From NCBI GenBank assembly GCA_037179385.1, contig CM074181.1:49000394-49064393 (forward strand): a stretch of DNA of 64,000 bases, in the 5' to 3' direction. The notes below the pieces were generated by a model. That model was not told where the DNA came from. It made no database searches and was given only the letters and a program-made list of their open reading frames with translations. This stretch comes from Holothuria scabra (Eukaryota > Echinodermata > Holothuroidea > Aspidochirotida > Holothuriidae). Below, piece after piece: positions 1 to 11,197 of this stretch. The translations under genes and the position numbers were made by a program. Numbering within the stretch: position 1 is the stretch's first letter; each line of letters begins with the position of its first letter.

Positions 1-188
1 TTTAGATGAAGGTTAGGATTAGGGTAGGGTTATCCTGGGGTAAGATTTATGTTTGTAAATAGGGTGTTGTTAGGATTATAATGAAAGGGCTAATCCTCTC
101 ATCCTAAACTGCAATCCTTTCTCACTTGGCTCAGCTCTTTGATTGACAGTTAATTGAAACAATGCAGAGTACCAAAGCTTACACACAG

Positions 189-214
189 CTCAGTACAGCA
201 TGAACTGTACTGAG
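189..214. repeat. Short perfect hairpin in AUH intron
   Basis: Ten-base perfect inverted arms (189-198 and 205-214, CTCAGTACAG and its complement) flank a 6-base loop. Apart from this I see nothing recognisable in 1-510, which is AUH intron. Confidence 0.6.
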
Positions 215-510
215 AGTGTTTTGATTATACACATTGAGCTTTTCTATTCTTACCCTGAAGCAATAAACTGAGATGGTATCTGGATGAGGATGTAGTTCAG
301 ACAATTGTGGGAGGGGCTTAAGTAAGTACGTTAGGAGATTTGGTACTGTTTGGGGTGAGAGAATTGGGCTTTTAAGTTACAGTTTAGCCTGCTGCACACA
401 AGGGAAAGTAACCTCAACAAAATGCCTTGCATGTCACAAGTGCTATTTTTCTCACCACATGCATTGGTCCTATGCACTTTGCTTTAATACATCTTTACAC
501 TATTGTGAGA

Positions 511-968
511 CCGTCTCCATGGTCAAGTGGTAGGAGCAACAGACATGCAGTTGGCAGATAGGGAATTAAAGTCCTGGCCAGGTCAAATGGGAGACTTTAA
601 AAATGGAACCTACTGCCATTGTACTTAGTTCTCAGCATAAGCAATGGATTTGGGGAAACAGCAAGTGAGCCACAAGTGGAAAGGAGGCTGTTGCAGAGAC
701 GCCAACTCTCCCTGATTCTCAGGGAGACTCCCTGAAAATTCAAGGATTTTTGTCCATTCCAACTAGCAAATATGACAATCTCCCTGATTCAAGCAAGCTT
801 TTCCCCCATTGAGTTGCATGTAATTTAAAAAAATCTCCCTGATTCCTGTGTCAAACCTCCCTGATTTCTGGATGTAAATGTTGGCATCTCTGCACAGCTG
901 GCTTGACTTGAGCCAGTTGTTTTGTTTGGAAACTGGGCCACAAAACTCCATCTAACCTAACCTAACCT
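511..968 (+). mobile_element. tRNA-derived SINE, copy 1, interrupted by a small DNA element
   Basis: The head has a Pol III A-box-like ATGGTCAAGTGGTAGGAG. The body shares AATGGAACCTACTGCCATT and AGCATAAGCAATGGA with the intact copy at 8605-8853. The 3' end is a short CTAAC repeat (about 951-968). A 203-bp inverted-repeat element (692-894) splits the 3' half, after the GTGAGCCACAA segment. Confidence 0.8.
692..894. mobile_element. MITE-like element nested in SINE copy 1
   Basis: Terminal inverted repeats of 15 bp (692-706 and 880-894, TGCAGAGAYGCCAAC) differ at one base. Inside, the motif CTCCCTGATT recurs at 708, 780, 835 and 857, with a variant at 728. No clear target duplication is visible. 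The surrounding SINE is collinear with other copies once this piece is removed, which supports insertion. Confidence 0.7.
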
Positions 969-1283
969 TAACACCATTGTGTAGACATCTTCCTCTTTGT
1001 GATCATCTTCAGAAGGCACCTGCACAATAGTATAAAGATGTGAGTCACTTAAGTGAGCAGGTGTTGAGGAAAGTGACACTTCTTGTCAAAAAGAATCTAA
1101 CATACTCAATATTTGAGTAATAAGCCTTGAGAGGTGAAAGTCTCACCAAAATGTGCCACACATTAGCAAAGTGACATGCTAGGCATTTTGCTGGCCTGAT
1201 TTTTTGTACATGTACCTAAATGAAGAATGTTAATGTTTAATTTTCATTGCATTTATGCATTCTTTGTACTTGTCTTTCCCCAG

Positions 1284-1340
1284 CTGACAATGCTAAAATG
1301 GGATTGACAGAATGTCGTTTGGGCATAATACCAGGAGGAG
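1284..1340 (+). CDS. AUH: AUH exon, catalytic-Glu segment
   Basis: This 57-bp exon is preceded by a pyrimidine tract and CAG and followed by GTAAGC. It begins with the last two bases of a codon and ends with the first base of the next. It reads [18 protein letters not shown], the crotonase oxyanion and catalytic region; the Glu after GLT matches catalytic Glu164 of rat enoyl-CoA hydratase. Confidence 0.93.
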
Positions 1341-4300
1341 GTAAGCAGTATGGTTGATGATTTCTGATGTTTACAAATGGAGCTTCATTGTCCTCTTTGG
1401 TGAAAGAGGGATGGGGAAGGGGGGACATACTGTAGCTGAATGGCACATTATGTACATGCAACAGGCCTCAGACCATCTGCCAAAGGGGACTCCTTAATGC
1501 TCATGGGTTTTACTGACATGGCTTCCTTGAATTGTTCTGAGATTTAGCACTTCACACACAAAGGCCTGCAGTAGAATCTGTACAGAGTTCAGCAGTGCCC
1601 TCTCGGTAGGGTCTGTCCACTTAATTGTGCATACCCAGCTGGAAAAGTTGACAAAGAACAGTTTGGGCAAGGTGGGGAAAAGGGACAGGGTGCAGAAAGA
1701 CCTTCACATCAGGGGGCAGGGTAAGACCCAAGAGGGGCAGCTTGGGCTGTCCCTGCCATGCTGCCCCTGTGAAACAATGAAATAAGGGGTCTGATCTTAT
1801 CAGTTGTGCTAATGATTGGTTCTGAAAGTGCTAAATCGTCCCTCTCCAAATGTTCAAGGAAAATGTAGTCATCCCAATTTGGATTAGTATAGAAGAATAT
1901 CCTATATTCCTATTTCTTGAATGGCTCCAACTAGGCAATCCTATTCTTACTAAAGATTTGATTTCTTGATTAAAGTTTTGATTCCTTGGCAGGGTCATAC
2001 CAAAGACTTTTAAAATGGAACCTACTGTCATTTTTTGTGTTGCCCTTCATTACCAATGGAGTAGGGATTACAGTCCAGTGCCCAACAGCTGGGAAAATGG
2101 CTGTTGGCACCTCTAGATTAAATCCGGTTTTAAGTGAGGGGGTAAAACCCTGTCTAACCTAACCTAATGTTCATGAATGACTCTTGAGAGTCATGTAACA
2201 GTATTATTTTCTTTCTCATTTGTGAAAATTACAATGAGTCACTGCTTAATCTACCCTGAATATACAATCGTGATGTCCTGTAAGATGCTTTGAGGGGAAC
2301 CAGGAGGAATTTTGTGAGAAAATTGTTGTTTTGAAATAATTTTGGGGAACCGCTTTTGCCCTGTAAATACAGCATCGTTTAAATACCTCATCATTGACCA
2401 TTGTCAAATCTACCCCTTTCAGCTGGCACTTTTCTTGATAAACTTGGTAGAATTTGTTGTACAGTATTTACTCTAATAAATGCCCATAGGCATGAAATTT
2501 TTATCAAGGAGGAGTTTATTAGAGTCAAATTTACCAAAAAGGATTGTTACTTTAATACCAGCCTTACAAAATAAACTACCACTCCCAACCCATTAGTGAA
2601 ACAGCATGGGTTCACTGTATGTATTAGCATGATTGCATCTTGACAGGCTGCCTTTTATCAAAATAGCTGAATAGTTTTGTGCACACCATGCATCGAACAG
2701 AAATTTAAGCAGATATGTGTGGGTGCATGCATGTGTTATTTATTGCTATATTGGGTGGCTGTTTTAATACTATCTTAGTTGAGAAGTTGTAAATCAATTT
2801 GAAAATTGTCAGTGTGATTTTGTGACAATGAGGTCTCTGGAAGTCCACAATTTTACTACACACTATGTGACTTCAAAATCAAGGGGTCCACATTTACAAG
2901 AGAGGTGGAATTCACTAGAGTAAGAACTGTACCTTCCATTCCCAGGTACTTGCGGAAATGGTTGGTTTGTGAAAACTGCAACTTTTATTCCTCTGATAAT
3001 CCTTTGGACTGTATCTTATTTTCCATTAGCTGTCAACCTCACCCTCAATTATTTTTTCACAGTGAGTCTCTCTTTCTTCCTGGAAAACTTACTCTAGCTG
3101 CCCCCATTACAACCTACTTTAGACTCTGAGCCTTTGTTGGTCTTTGCTGGTCTGCATGGTCAAGTGGTTAGAGCATCCAGCTTGCAGTGACTACCCTATA
3201 TTCCGACACCCCTATTTTTCGACAGTCTCTATATTCATCTTCAATCGAGTTGTTAGAACATACGAATGTCGGAACAAAGCCTGTGTTGGAATGTAACAGA
3301 TTTGTTGGAATGTAAGGGTGTTGGAATTTAGGGGTGTCAAAATATAGGGGTGTAACCCTAACTTACAGCTGGGCGGTCTGAACTTTGACTTTGACTCCCC
3401 ATTACAATCTACTTTAGACTCTTGAGCCTTTGTTGTTACATTTTTATCCATTTTCATCCCCCAAATTGTTGTTTGTCCAAAATGGAACTCATTTGTTTTA
3501 GTATGATATCTGCTTTCTATTCTTTCCCCTTTCTGGAACATTTATTCCAGTCAACTGTTTAGAGATAAAACATAAAGCATAGTGAAAAACCCTGTAAATC
3601 ACACAGGAGTATGGCTGTATGGGACAGGAGGGCTCCAGACTGCACCCCCCCCTCCCCTCATTGGCCAAATCCTCGCTGAATTTGGCAGACTTCATTGCTT
3701 CAGTTGGACAGAAGTTATGCCCTGAGGTGGCATGGCATGTTATGCCCTATACAGATTTTTCTAACAGAAACTACCATGCAACAGTCTTTTGATGAGCACA
3801 GTACTGAGTCAAATTCTGCAGCACTAGATAACAGCACTTTGATCCAGCCAGCCTGGTCACAGCAGCTAATCTCCATTTACAAAACTTGTTAAGTGCGAAT
3901 TAACTTTTTGCAATAACTATAAACCCAGGTACTCTTATCAGAGGTTTTTTTCACCAAGACAAAGGACTGCTTTTTGGCAAACTGATGCAGGGAAGCTGCT
4001 AACTCATTGCCAAGTGAGCTAATTAAATTGTATCATCTGATAGCATATGCTTGATTAGACAGTTTTGTGAAGACAAGTGGAAAGTGCAAACTCAGTACCC
4101 TTCTGAGAGAATGTGTCATGGGATCTGGAGGAGGCCAATAAGTCACCCTGTTCCCCCCCCCCCCCTCCACTGAATGAAAACATTTGCAAAGACTTTTTAA
4201 ATGAGGACCCTTTGCATTGCAACACTGAATTTGAGGTAGGATGTAGTTCCATAAATTGGGACCTCCGAAACAAATGTCTTGTAAGGAAGAGGTACAGTGT

Positions 4301-7300
4301 AAGCCTACATAGGGGATGGAAAGTGAGTTCCTTTTACAAGTAAGACATCAGTGGATTTGATGTCTAAATTTAAATAACGAAGATACAATAGTTGGAGGGA
4401 TAACTTCAAACCCAGAAAATATACTAAGTTCTAACCTGGTATTGACAAATATCAAAATTAAAATAGAAAGACCATTAAGCTTGGCAAGATTTACATGATG
4501 ATTTGTCACTACTATCAAAAAATCCTGCAAACTTGGTCATTTTTCCACAATTTTCTTTCGTTTAAGCCAGCCTGAGATTAAAGAGCCTTTTAATGTGAGA
4601 AACAAGATCAGTGCTTTGGAGGATGAAAAGAAAACAAAGCTACCATAATATCTGGAAGTTTGGGTAATTCAAAGGGCACCAACAGTCTCTCCCAAACTTA
4701 ATAAAAACCACAGCTTAAATCTCACAATTTTCTTTTAAATTCTGCGCCAGGTATCTGTAATGATACTGTATTTCAGGAATTAGATTGTGTAATCAAAGTA
4801 TTCCATTGAGTTACTCATTGTATATTTTGTTAATGCAGTCAGCTATTGTTGTCACATGGTTCTCTGTTCTCAAGAACCAATCATGAATAAAGGTAGGTGA
4901 CAACACTAATTCAAATTAGGGTGACTATGTTTCCCCTGTAGAGTTCAAAGATTGAATAAATGTGTCGCAGTTTGATAGAATCCCAGGGACCCTATCCTGA
5001 GAGGGAGGGAAGGCTTTATGAAGGTTTTGGGATCTAGAAAACAGAGACTTATAAAATAATTTATATAGGACTCTCAGAAGTATTTTTTGTGAAATTTGAA
5101 GATGGATCACTTTCTATTTGGTCAGCTTCATAGCAATAGCAGGGCTGAGGTCATTCTTGAAAAGCTATACAAGTTTATACTTGAAAATTCTGACATGTCG
5201 CCAAAATTTTCATGTGTGACCCTGGAATAATACACAGCACTAGTACATAATTAAGCTTTGTGTCATATTTATGGTTTTACTCCCCAACCAGGTGGCACTC
5301 AAAGGCTTTCCAGACTCATAGGACCATCGAAAGCAAAGGAACTAATTTTTACAGCAAGAATAATCCTTGGTGATGAAGCTGCCAAGATTGGGCTGGTAAA
5401 TTATGCTGTCCCTCAGAATGACGCAAAAGATGCTGCTTATCAAAGATCTTTGGAGCTTGCTCGGGAAATCTTACCAAATGTGAGTAGTTGCTGTGTTTAC
5501 CTACAGTTTATGAACCTTATACATGTGACATAACAGAGCTTTTATGCCAGAGCAATAGTCTGAGTTGAAGCCATGGGTTGAAGAAGAAACTGTGAGGTTG
5601 GTTCCCAGAAATCTGGGTACTTGTGGGAAATTTTGAAAACTGGGGGTAAACTGTTTTCTTTGAAATGGAAATATGAAAAGAGGTCAAGTTTTAGAAAAGT
5701 TGATTCCCATTTTTGGGAAGTATATAAACACTATTTTGTTGGAATGAAGTGATGACATTGATGTGGCTTTGCACATACTCCTGGAGTTAGCTAACAGTCA
5801 CAGGGATTTTTGTTTAAACCAAGTAATACATTACAAATCTAGATCCAGGGGTGGTCAAAGTAGGAGTCACAATCTTTAAAAGGGCTGTGAAAAATATTGT
5901 CACTGCTTGAGTATTCATTAAGTTGATTTGAAATATATGTTAAATCTATGGACTTATAATGTTGCAAAATATCCAGTTGTACCCTGCTTAGCCCATGCAG
6001 TCAAATCAGTTTTTCTTCACTGGCTCCTCTTTGAGAGGCCACCAAGATTTTGAGGTAGAACATTGGAGAGCCTACTACAATAAAGTTTGAAGACCCAACT
6101 CTAGATGAATGACCTGTCTCTGAGTGTGTTCTCATCCACATACACTGTAGTATCAATATCAAGGGAGAACTTCTTCATCCTAGCCTAAAGAAGACCCTTC
6201 ATTGTTAATGCCACTTGTTACGGCTCGGTTTCATTCAAACCAGTCAACAGCAAAAAACCATCAATTCAATTGGGTATTCCAGGGGAGCTGTTCATGCCCA
6301 GTAACACACTAAAGTAGCTTTCATAAATTTATGTCATTGGCAAGGGATAGCATATCATTGCAGCTGCATTTGGAAATTTAAGAAGGCAGAGACAGTTGTT
6401 CTGTCTTATTTGTGACTTATTTCAAGAAAATTAAGCCCCTTTTGAGCACTGAAACCACGTCTTGTTCCTTTCTGTTTTTCTTTCTAGGGACCAATCGGTA
6501 TACAGATGGCCAAACAGGCAATTAATAAGGGTTGTGAGGTATTTAAATTGTTGCATTTTAGCCTTCTTTGTAATTAGGGAGTATCCTGATCATCATTATT
6601 CAGGAAGCAAAGAGAGTTGCTTGTATCAGAAAAGTTGAGAAAGGAATTTTTAGAAATGTGTTTCTTTTGCTATCATGTTGTTGCTCTTATCCTTTTCTGC
6701 TTTGTCTCAAGAACATTAAGTATTGGTTAATGTATTTAGGGGGTAGTTGGATGACCTACAAGACCCTCCACCCATGCAGATTGTAATTGTGGACTACTCT
6801 CTCTTATTCTCAGTATGATGAAAGGAAATCTCTGGTTTTGAAAGAAAACATTGAAGACATTAATTCATTATAAACCTAACCAAACATTAAAAACTAAAAT
6901 GAAAATTAAAAAATATGTATCATGCTCCAAAACAGATGTGAGGCGGAAGTTTTTTATTGGCATGGATACTGATTTTTGCTGCATAAATGTAAGTGCATAG
7001 AACATGTTCCACACCTTGACAATATGGTTTTAGAAAAAAAATTAAATCTACAAAATTTAATTTCTGTAATTTAATGAAAGAAATCTTAGAATTATCCTGG
7101 CAAACCTATTGGCTGTATTGCCATGCCATGACAAATTACTGATATGTAAACATGGAGTCAGTCGCCACTTATTTATTAGAGATGTGTGTATAGTAGATAC
7201 AAGGTTGAGGTCCATTAAGAATTATTCCGGCAAACCTATTCAATGTATTGACATGCTGTGTCAAAATACTGATGTGTAAACATGGAGTCAGTTGCCACTT

Positions 7301-9038
7301 ATTTATTTTATTAGAGCTGTGTCTATAGTAGATACAAAGTTGAGGTCAATTTCAGCACTTTTTATCCAACAACTGCCTGGTTTGAAATGTAGACAGATAA
7401 TTATATTTGGAATATTGTTTGCAGTTTTAATATTCATGTTTTTATTTCCTTAGGTGGACCTTGCATCTGGTTTAGCATTTGAAGGAGCATATTATGCACA
7501 GGTAAGTGTTTTGTGGTTCTTTTAAATGTTTAAAAGACTGGTAATGTTTGATACATTACAGGAAATGCCCATTAGCCAGGATTTAGAAAAACTCCAACAC
7601 AACTGATCCTGTGAACTCTGTGCAGTTCGATTTCTTGGCAGACGTGAACCTCATCTTGACTTCTGAAACCTTGTATTGTTGATATTCACCTATGCATGAC
7701 ACACTGAAAAGCTGTCCTGGACCAATAGGAGGCCCTCCCCCGACAAATTAATATGGTGGTCTAATCCTTCTTACCCCAGTTGCCACTGGCAAGTCGGATA
7801 AGATTATGTAATGGGAAATACCTGTCATGCAGCCATTGTGTTTGATATCAGGATTTATAGGGGTACTACAACCACTTATGTCAGAGTTTCTCTTCAATTG
7901 CAGTAAGTATTATTCCTATGCTACAAGATCATGCATTTACTTTTAACATGTGAAAACGTGCCATGCCCCTCTCTGTTTATAAAATGTCTTCCCTCCTTTC
8001 GGTGTGGTGAAGGAAAGGTTTACAAAGTTATGTGGAATGGATGGGAAAGTATGTGTCTCTGACCTATGAATGAGGACCCAGTGGCAATCCTGTAAGCCAA
8101 AGGTGACCTTTGGGTCAAACTTCTGACCGGTCATCTTGTTATTTGTCATTTACTGCCTATGCTTGTAAGTCCTTTGTATTTATAACCTTCCACTTGAGAT
8201 CCAAAATTTATCAATGTTTAATTGCTTTAAATTTAGATTAAACACTAACTTATTTGTAGGTCTCTTCAAATTATGATTCATTTTTGTATAGCTCTCTGAG
8301 CATCCATGGGGAAATTGCCAAATATTTTCAATGTATGCATGTATGTATGGGGATGTTTATTACCTAATGTATCAATGTGTCCACGAACAAGAATTGTTGT
8401 AAGCATGTATCCATACTCACAGCTCTGCACTATTACCTGTACCTGAACTTGTGAGAATTGATTTGTTTTTGTCACTCATACATACTCCCAAATTAGTAAT
8501 GCACTGAGACAAATGCAAAATTTTTTATTTATACTCATGACCCCAAAAAACATGGATCAGTGCTTGCACTCATAATCACAAACACTCCACTTTTACTCAT
8601 ACTTATGATGGCAACTGACTGCATGTTCAAGTGGTTAGAGCATCCAACTTGCAGTCGGGAGGTTTGGAGCTCGACCTCTGACCATGTCATACTGAAGACT
8701 TAAAAAACAGGACCTACTGCCATTCCCTGTTTGATATGCCCAGCATAAGCAATGGAGTAGGGAAAACAAGCCAGTGAGCCACAACTGGAAAAGGCTAAGG
8801 CCAGCCCGAATGAAACTAGTTGGGTAGAACTGAGCTGTAAAACCTCATCCAGCTTACTCATACTTTAAGACACAGGACAAGTGTACCATGGACTACTAAA
8901 AATTGTTTGTGCTTCCCATAGCTTTTGAGAGGTTTTCAAACTTTTGCATTTTTTTTACAGACTATCCCAACCAAAGACAGAATGGAAGCACTGATTGCAT
9001 TCAAGGAGAAGAGGAAACCAGTGTTTAAAGGGGAGTAA
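1284..9038 (+). CDS. AUH: Methylglutaconyl-CoA hydratase (AUH), C-terminal part, five exons
   Basis: The coding join is 1284-1340, 5292-5479, 6488-6538, 7454-7501 and 8961-9038. Together the exons encode about 140 residues, the C-terminal ~40% of a crotonase-family enzyme of ~340 residues. AUH hydrates 3-methylglutaconyl-CoA to HMG-CoA in mitochondrial leucine breakdown, and it was also described as an AU-rich RNA-binding protein. Seen here: the MGLTE...IIPGGGGTQRL block of the crotonase fold, with the Glu of GLTE at the position of the second catalytic glutamate; then the AKELIFTAR helix, [15 protein letters not shown], a [13 protein letters not shown] segment, and the C-terminal [20 protein letters not shown] tail, which is characteristic of AUH rather than ECHS1. 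All splice sites are GT/AG and the reading frame is kept across every join. The 5' exons, with the transit peptide and first catalytic Glu, lie left of the window. I see no break or missing residue. Confidence 0.95.
1991..2167 (+). mobile_element. tRNA-derived SINE, 3' fragment
   Basis: It carries the family's body motif AATGGAACCTACTG, then CAATGGAGTAGGG, and a final TAACCTAACCTAA tail. The head and A box are missing. The rest of the 3.9-kb intron (1341-5291) shows only this, the 3102-3435 cluster and simple-sequence runs. Confidence 0.7.
3102..3435 (+). mobile_element. tRNA-like SINE head flanked by a 38-bp direct repeat
   Basis: A ~38-bp direct repeat (3102-3139 and 3397-3435; two small differences) brackets the insert. 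The insert begins with a tRNA-like head (GCATGGTCAAGTGGTTAGAG at 3152-3171, an A-box match). After a nested hairpin element it resumes with the family's next segment (about 3370-3396). The SINE body and tail are absent, so this looks like a retroposed head-only copy with a long target duplication. Confidence 0.6.
3189..3361. mobile_element. MITE-like hairpin element inside the tRNA head
   Basis: Inverted arms at 3194-3224 and 3319-3349 match at about 25 of 31 positions and share the CCCTATATT...GACACCCCTA pattern. Internally, GTTGGAATGTA-type motifs recur. The flanks CTTGCAGT (3181-3188) and CTTACAGC (3362-3369) could be a decayed 8-bp target duplication. Confidence 0.6.
5292..5479 (+). CDS. 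AUH: AUH exon, GGTQRL to LAREILPN
   Basis: This 188-bp exon follows CCAACCAG and ends before GTGAGT. Its first two bases complete the glycine codon split with the previous exon, giving PGGGGTQRL. It continues through [15 protein letters not shown] and ends in phase 0 after LAREILPN. It is the longest AUH exon in the window. Confidence 0.96.
5480..6487 (+). other. AUH intron, no other feature seen
   Basis: This is the intron between exons 5292-5479 and 6488-6538. It is AT-rich and shows no repeat family, RNA gene or open frame that I can support. Confidence 0.8.
6488..6538 (+). CDS. AUH: AUH exon, [17 protein letters not shown]
   Basis: This 51-bp, 17-codon exon is phase 0 at both ends, between TTTCTAG and GTATTT. 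The human protein has a closely similar segment here (GPV...VAKLAINQGMEV). Confidence 0.93.
7088..7350. repeat. Imperfect tandem duplication of ~130 bp in AUH intron
   Basis: Two copies start at 7088 and 7218. Shared blocks include GGCAAACCTATT, TAAACATGGAGTCAGT and TATAGTAGATACAA. The second copy has a small TTTTA insertion. The copies are clearly diverged, so the duplication is not recent. Confidence 0.85.
7454..7501 (+). CDS. AUH: AUH exon, [16 protein letters not shown]
   Basis: This 48-bp, 16-codon exon is phase 0 at both ends, between CCTTAG and GTAAGT. The AFEGAYYAQ end leads directly into TIPTKD of the last exon, as expected for AUH. Confidence 0.93.
8593..8865 (+). mobile_element. 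tRNA-derived SINE, full-length reference copy with target duplication
   Basis: A 12-bp direct repeat TTACTCATACTT (8593-8604 and 8854-8865) flanks a 249-bp SINE (8605-8853). The head has an A-box-like TTCAAGTGGTTAGAG near 8624 and a B-box-like GGTTTGGAGCTCGACC near 8662. The body has GACCTACTGCCATT, CCCAGCATAAGCAATGGAGT and GTGAGCCACAACTGG. It lies in the last AUH intron on the sense strand. The parent tRNA is not certain. Confidence 0.85.
8961..9038 (+). CDS. AUH: AUH terminal exon with stop
   Basis: This exon follows a T-run and ACAG. It reads [25 protein letters not shown] and then TAA at 9036-9038. The KDR-E-L-AF-EKR-P-KGE ending is the typical C-terminus of AUH, so the protein end is complete. 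Confidence 0.95.
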   Translation, partial: TIPTKDRMEALIAFKEKRKPVFKGE

Positions 9039-9307
9039 AAGCCCCCTATTCAAATATGTGGTTGGGTAGAAGTTTCTCCCCCCCCCCTCCCTTTCTTCCA
9101 TTCAAGGACCAAAAATCTTTGTTTTCTTTTGTAAGAAATATCAAAATATGTCAACAATTTCCCTTAGAAGTTGCTCAAATATACCACAGGAAATTCACCT
9201 CAGGGTCCAAAGCTTTACAGAGAGCAGGGGAAGCCCCTTCTACACAGCAATCTGAAACAATGCTTAGTCCTTGAATTTGGATGTATCTTTAGAAGTATCA
9301 TTCAAAT

Positions 9308-9400
9308 GTCGGGAGATCTGGAGTTTATTGGCCAGGTCATACAGAACACTTTAAAAATGGAACCTACTGCCTTTGTGCTTGGTTCAGTACATGACATGAA
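9308..9400 (+). mobile_element. tRNA-derived SINE, central fragment
   Basis: It runs from the B-box region (GTCGGGAGATCTGGAG) through TTAAAAATGGAACCTACTGC, collinear with 8660-8750 of the intact copy. Both ends are lost. It lies in the AUH 3' flank or 3' UTR. Confidence 0.65.
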
Positions 9401-9623
9401 AGTCCTCTTAGCCCAAAGTCTTGTAGGAGCTGACCACAGTTTATCACTTGCATCAAAACACAGGGTAAAAAACTCCAGCTTTATCAGCACAGTGAGCACT
9501 CTCAAGCGAATAATGACTTATGGTGCTAAATAAGTACTGTAGTTCCAGTGGATACACCACTGTTTGGCAGGGATCATATGTCCTGATTGAGCACATTTGT
9601 GGTACAACTTGGTGGACTAAAAC

Positions 9624-9845
9624 CACAGCATGGGAAAGTCACTGAGCATCACATTACAAATTCACAGAGATATAGGTCGGACTCCCATGATTGCAGGCTT
9701 ATGGACATTTTCATAGGATGCAGCATAAGCAATGGAGTAGGAAAAACAAGCCAGTGAGCTGCAACAGGAAAAAAGGTCTTGACCTGCCTAACTTAAACAA
9801 GTAAGTTAGAAACTAATCCAGAAAACCTCAAACTAAAATCAGGAG
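9624..9845 (+). mobile_element. tRNA-derived SINE, decayed copy with central deletion
   Basis: A degenerate head (CACAGCATGGGAAAGTCACT, GGTCGGACTCCC) is followed directly by AGCATAAGCAATGGAGTAGG and AGCCAGTGAGCTGCAACAGG. The central ACCTACTGCC segment is missing. Confidence 0.55.
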
Positions 9846-10161
9846 TGTAATGCATTCTTGTGAGTTGTTTGCATCTTTACTAATGACTCATATCAATATG
9901 AAAGTATTCAAATCTTTTTGTTTATTCAAAAGTATTTAGAGGCATAGAACCGATGAAAGGAAACTAACTTTTTCATGGCCACTACATTGATTTTGTTATG
10001 CCATAATTATGTGATGGAATCTAACAAGAATTATCTTGTGAACATTTTCCATTGGGTACAAAAATATTGAAAGTGTACTCATGCTTATGACATAAAAAGT
10101 TTGGTTGCGATGGAGAAGTTATCCTTTCAACAGGTTTTGATTTCTGCTGAGGTGAAAAAAC

Positions 10162-10248
10162 AATAAATTACATTTCAGAGACACAAAAGTGTGAAAAGGC
10201 ATGAGATGGACTTAATCACAGAAATGTAGAAAATAATGTACGAATAAA
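10162..10248 (+). terminator. Possible AUH poly(A) signals
   Basis: I noted canonical AATAAA hexamers at 10162-10167 and 10243-10248, 1.1-1.2 kb after the AUH stop. The DNA is AT-rich, so chance occurrence is likely, and a non-canonical earlier signal cannot be excluded. Confidence 0.25.
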
Positions 10249-10269
10249 TTATGAACAAATTAATCTATT

Positions 10270-11197
10270 AAAAATATATTTAAAGTGACAGTTAAATGGA
10301 CCTTTGTTAGCTGCAGTTGAATCAAATGCAAATGATGAAATTGATGTAAGAATTTTCAAAATACTCAGTAAATGTTACTTTTATATGGAGTATTCTTTCA
10401 GTTTAATTGGATGGTATATTTCAATGCAACACGCCCTTGTGTGGAAACTTAGTCCATTTGATTTAAGTGTCTCTCACGCTCTCTGTATTTAACTTGTCAA
10501 AGCTGAGTAAATTGTGAAAACAAAGCTTTTACAACAGAATTTCAACATATTTGGCAGGAAAAATGGTGAAAATTTCAAGATTTGTAGTAAATCAAAACAT
10601 GCAGGTTCTATAAAAGCAACGTAACAAAGTATTAAACTTCCTTCTTACCTATATTCTGTATTAAAGGTACAAAAGTCCAAACAGGGTCTTTACGATGACA
10701 AACAAAGAATGATATTTCACAGAAATATATTTTATGCATGCTTTAATAAAATCAAAGGTACTTTTGTGGTGATTTCTTGTAGTATTAAGACTTTTTGGGG
10801 AGGCATTTTTGTACAACTTTGAAACACAAAATGCAGTCACCCAAATTTGGATTGGTGAAGCAGACTGCCCTGTATCACAATCAAATTTCAAAATAATTCT
10901 TAACATCCAATTACAACTTCTCATCATACAAGAATGCAGTGTTTCTCTTTTAAACCTGTTTCCTCCAACTTCTTTGTTCGTAATATGTAGGGGAGACCTT
11001 AAGGGAAAGTATGATTTTGTTAGGGGGAAGTTTTGACTAAAAATAGTAATGAAAAACAGGTTAAAGTGCCAAGTGCACAGCTGGAATAAGCAAACTTGCT
11101 TGTGAATGCAATGAACTAATGCCTTTTGAAATTCTGAAACAACATTCTTTGGCAATTTGTTTCACAGACAAATGATGCCCTAGGTAAAAAGTGTTTA
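10270..11197. other. AT-rich intergenic DNA, nothing recognised
   Basis: I see no repeat family, splice-bounded coding segment or RNA gene here. A 164-codon minus-strand open frame (10661-11155) lacks any recognisable domain or codon character and is not called. Confidence 0.5.

Noticed and set aside
951..968. Telomere-like CCTAA repeats.
   Set aside because: Only about three repeats are present, and they sit at the SINE 3' end. A second SINE copy ends the same way, so they are the SINE tail.
10661..11155. 164-codon minus-strand open frame, the longest frame outside the LINE.
   Set aside because: It has AT-rich composition, no recognisable domain, no splice context and no relation to AUH. 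Probably chance.
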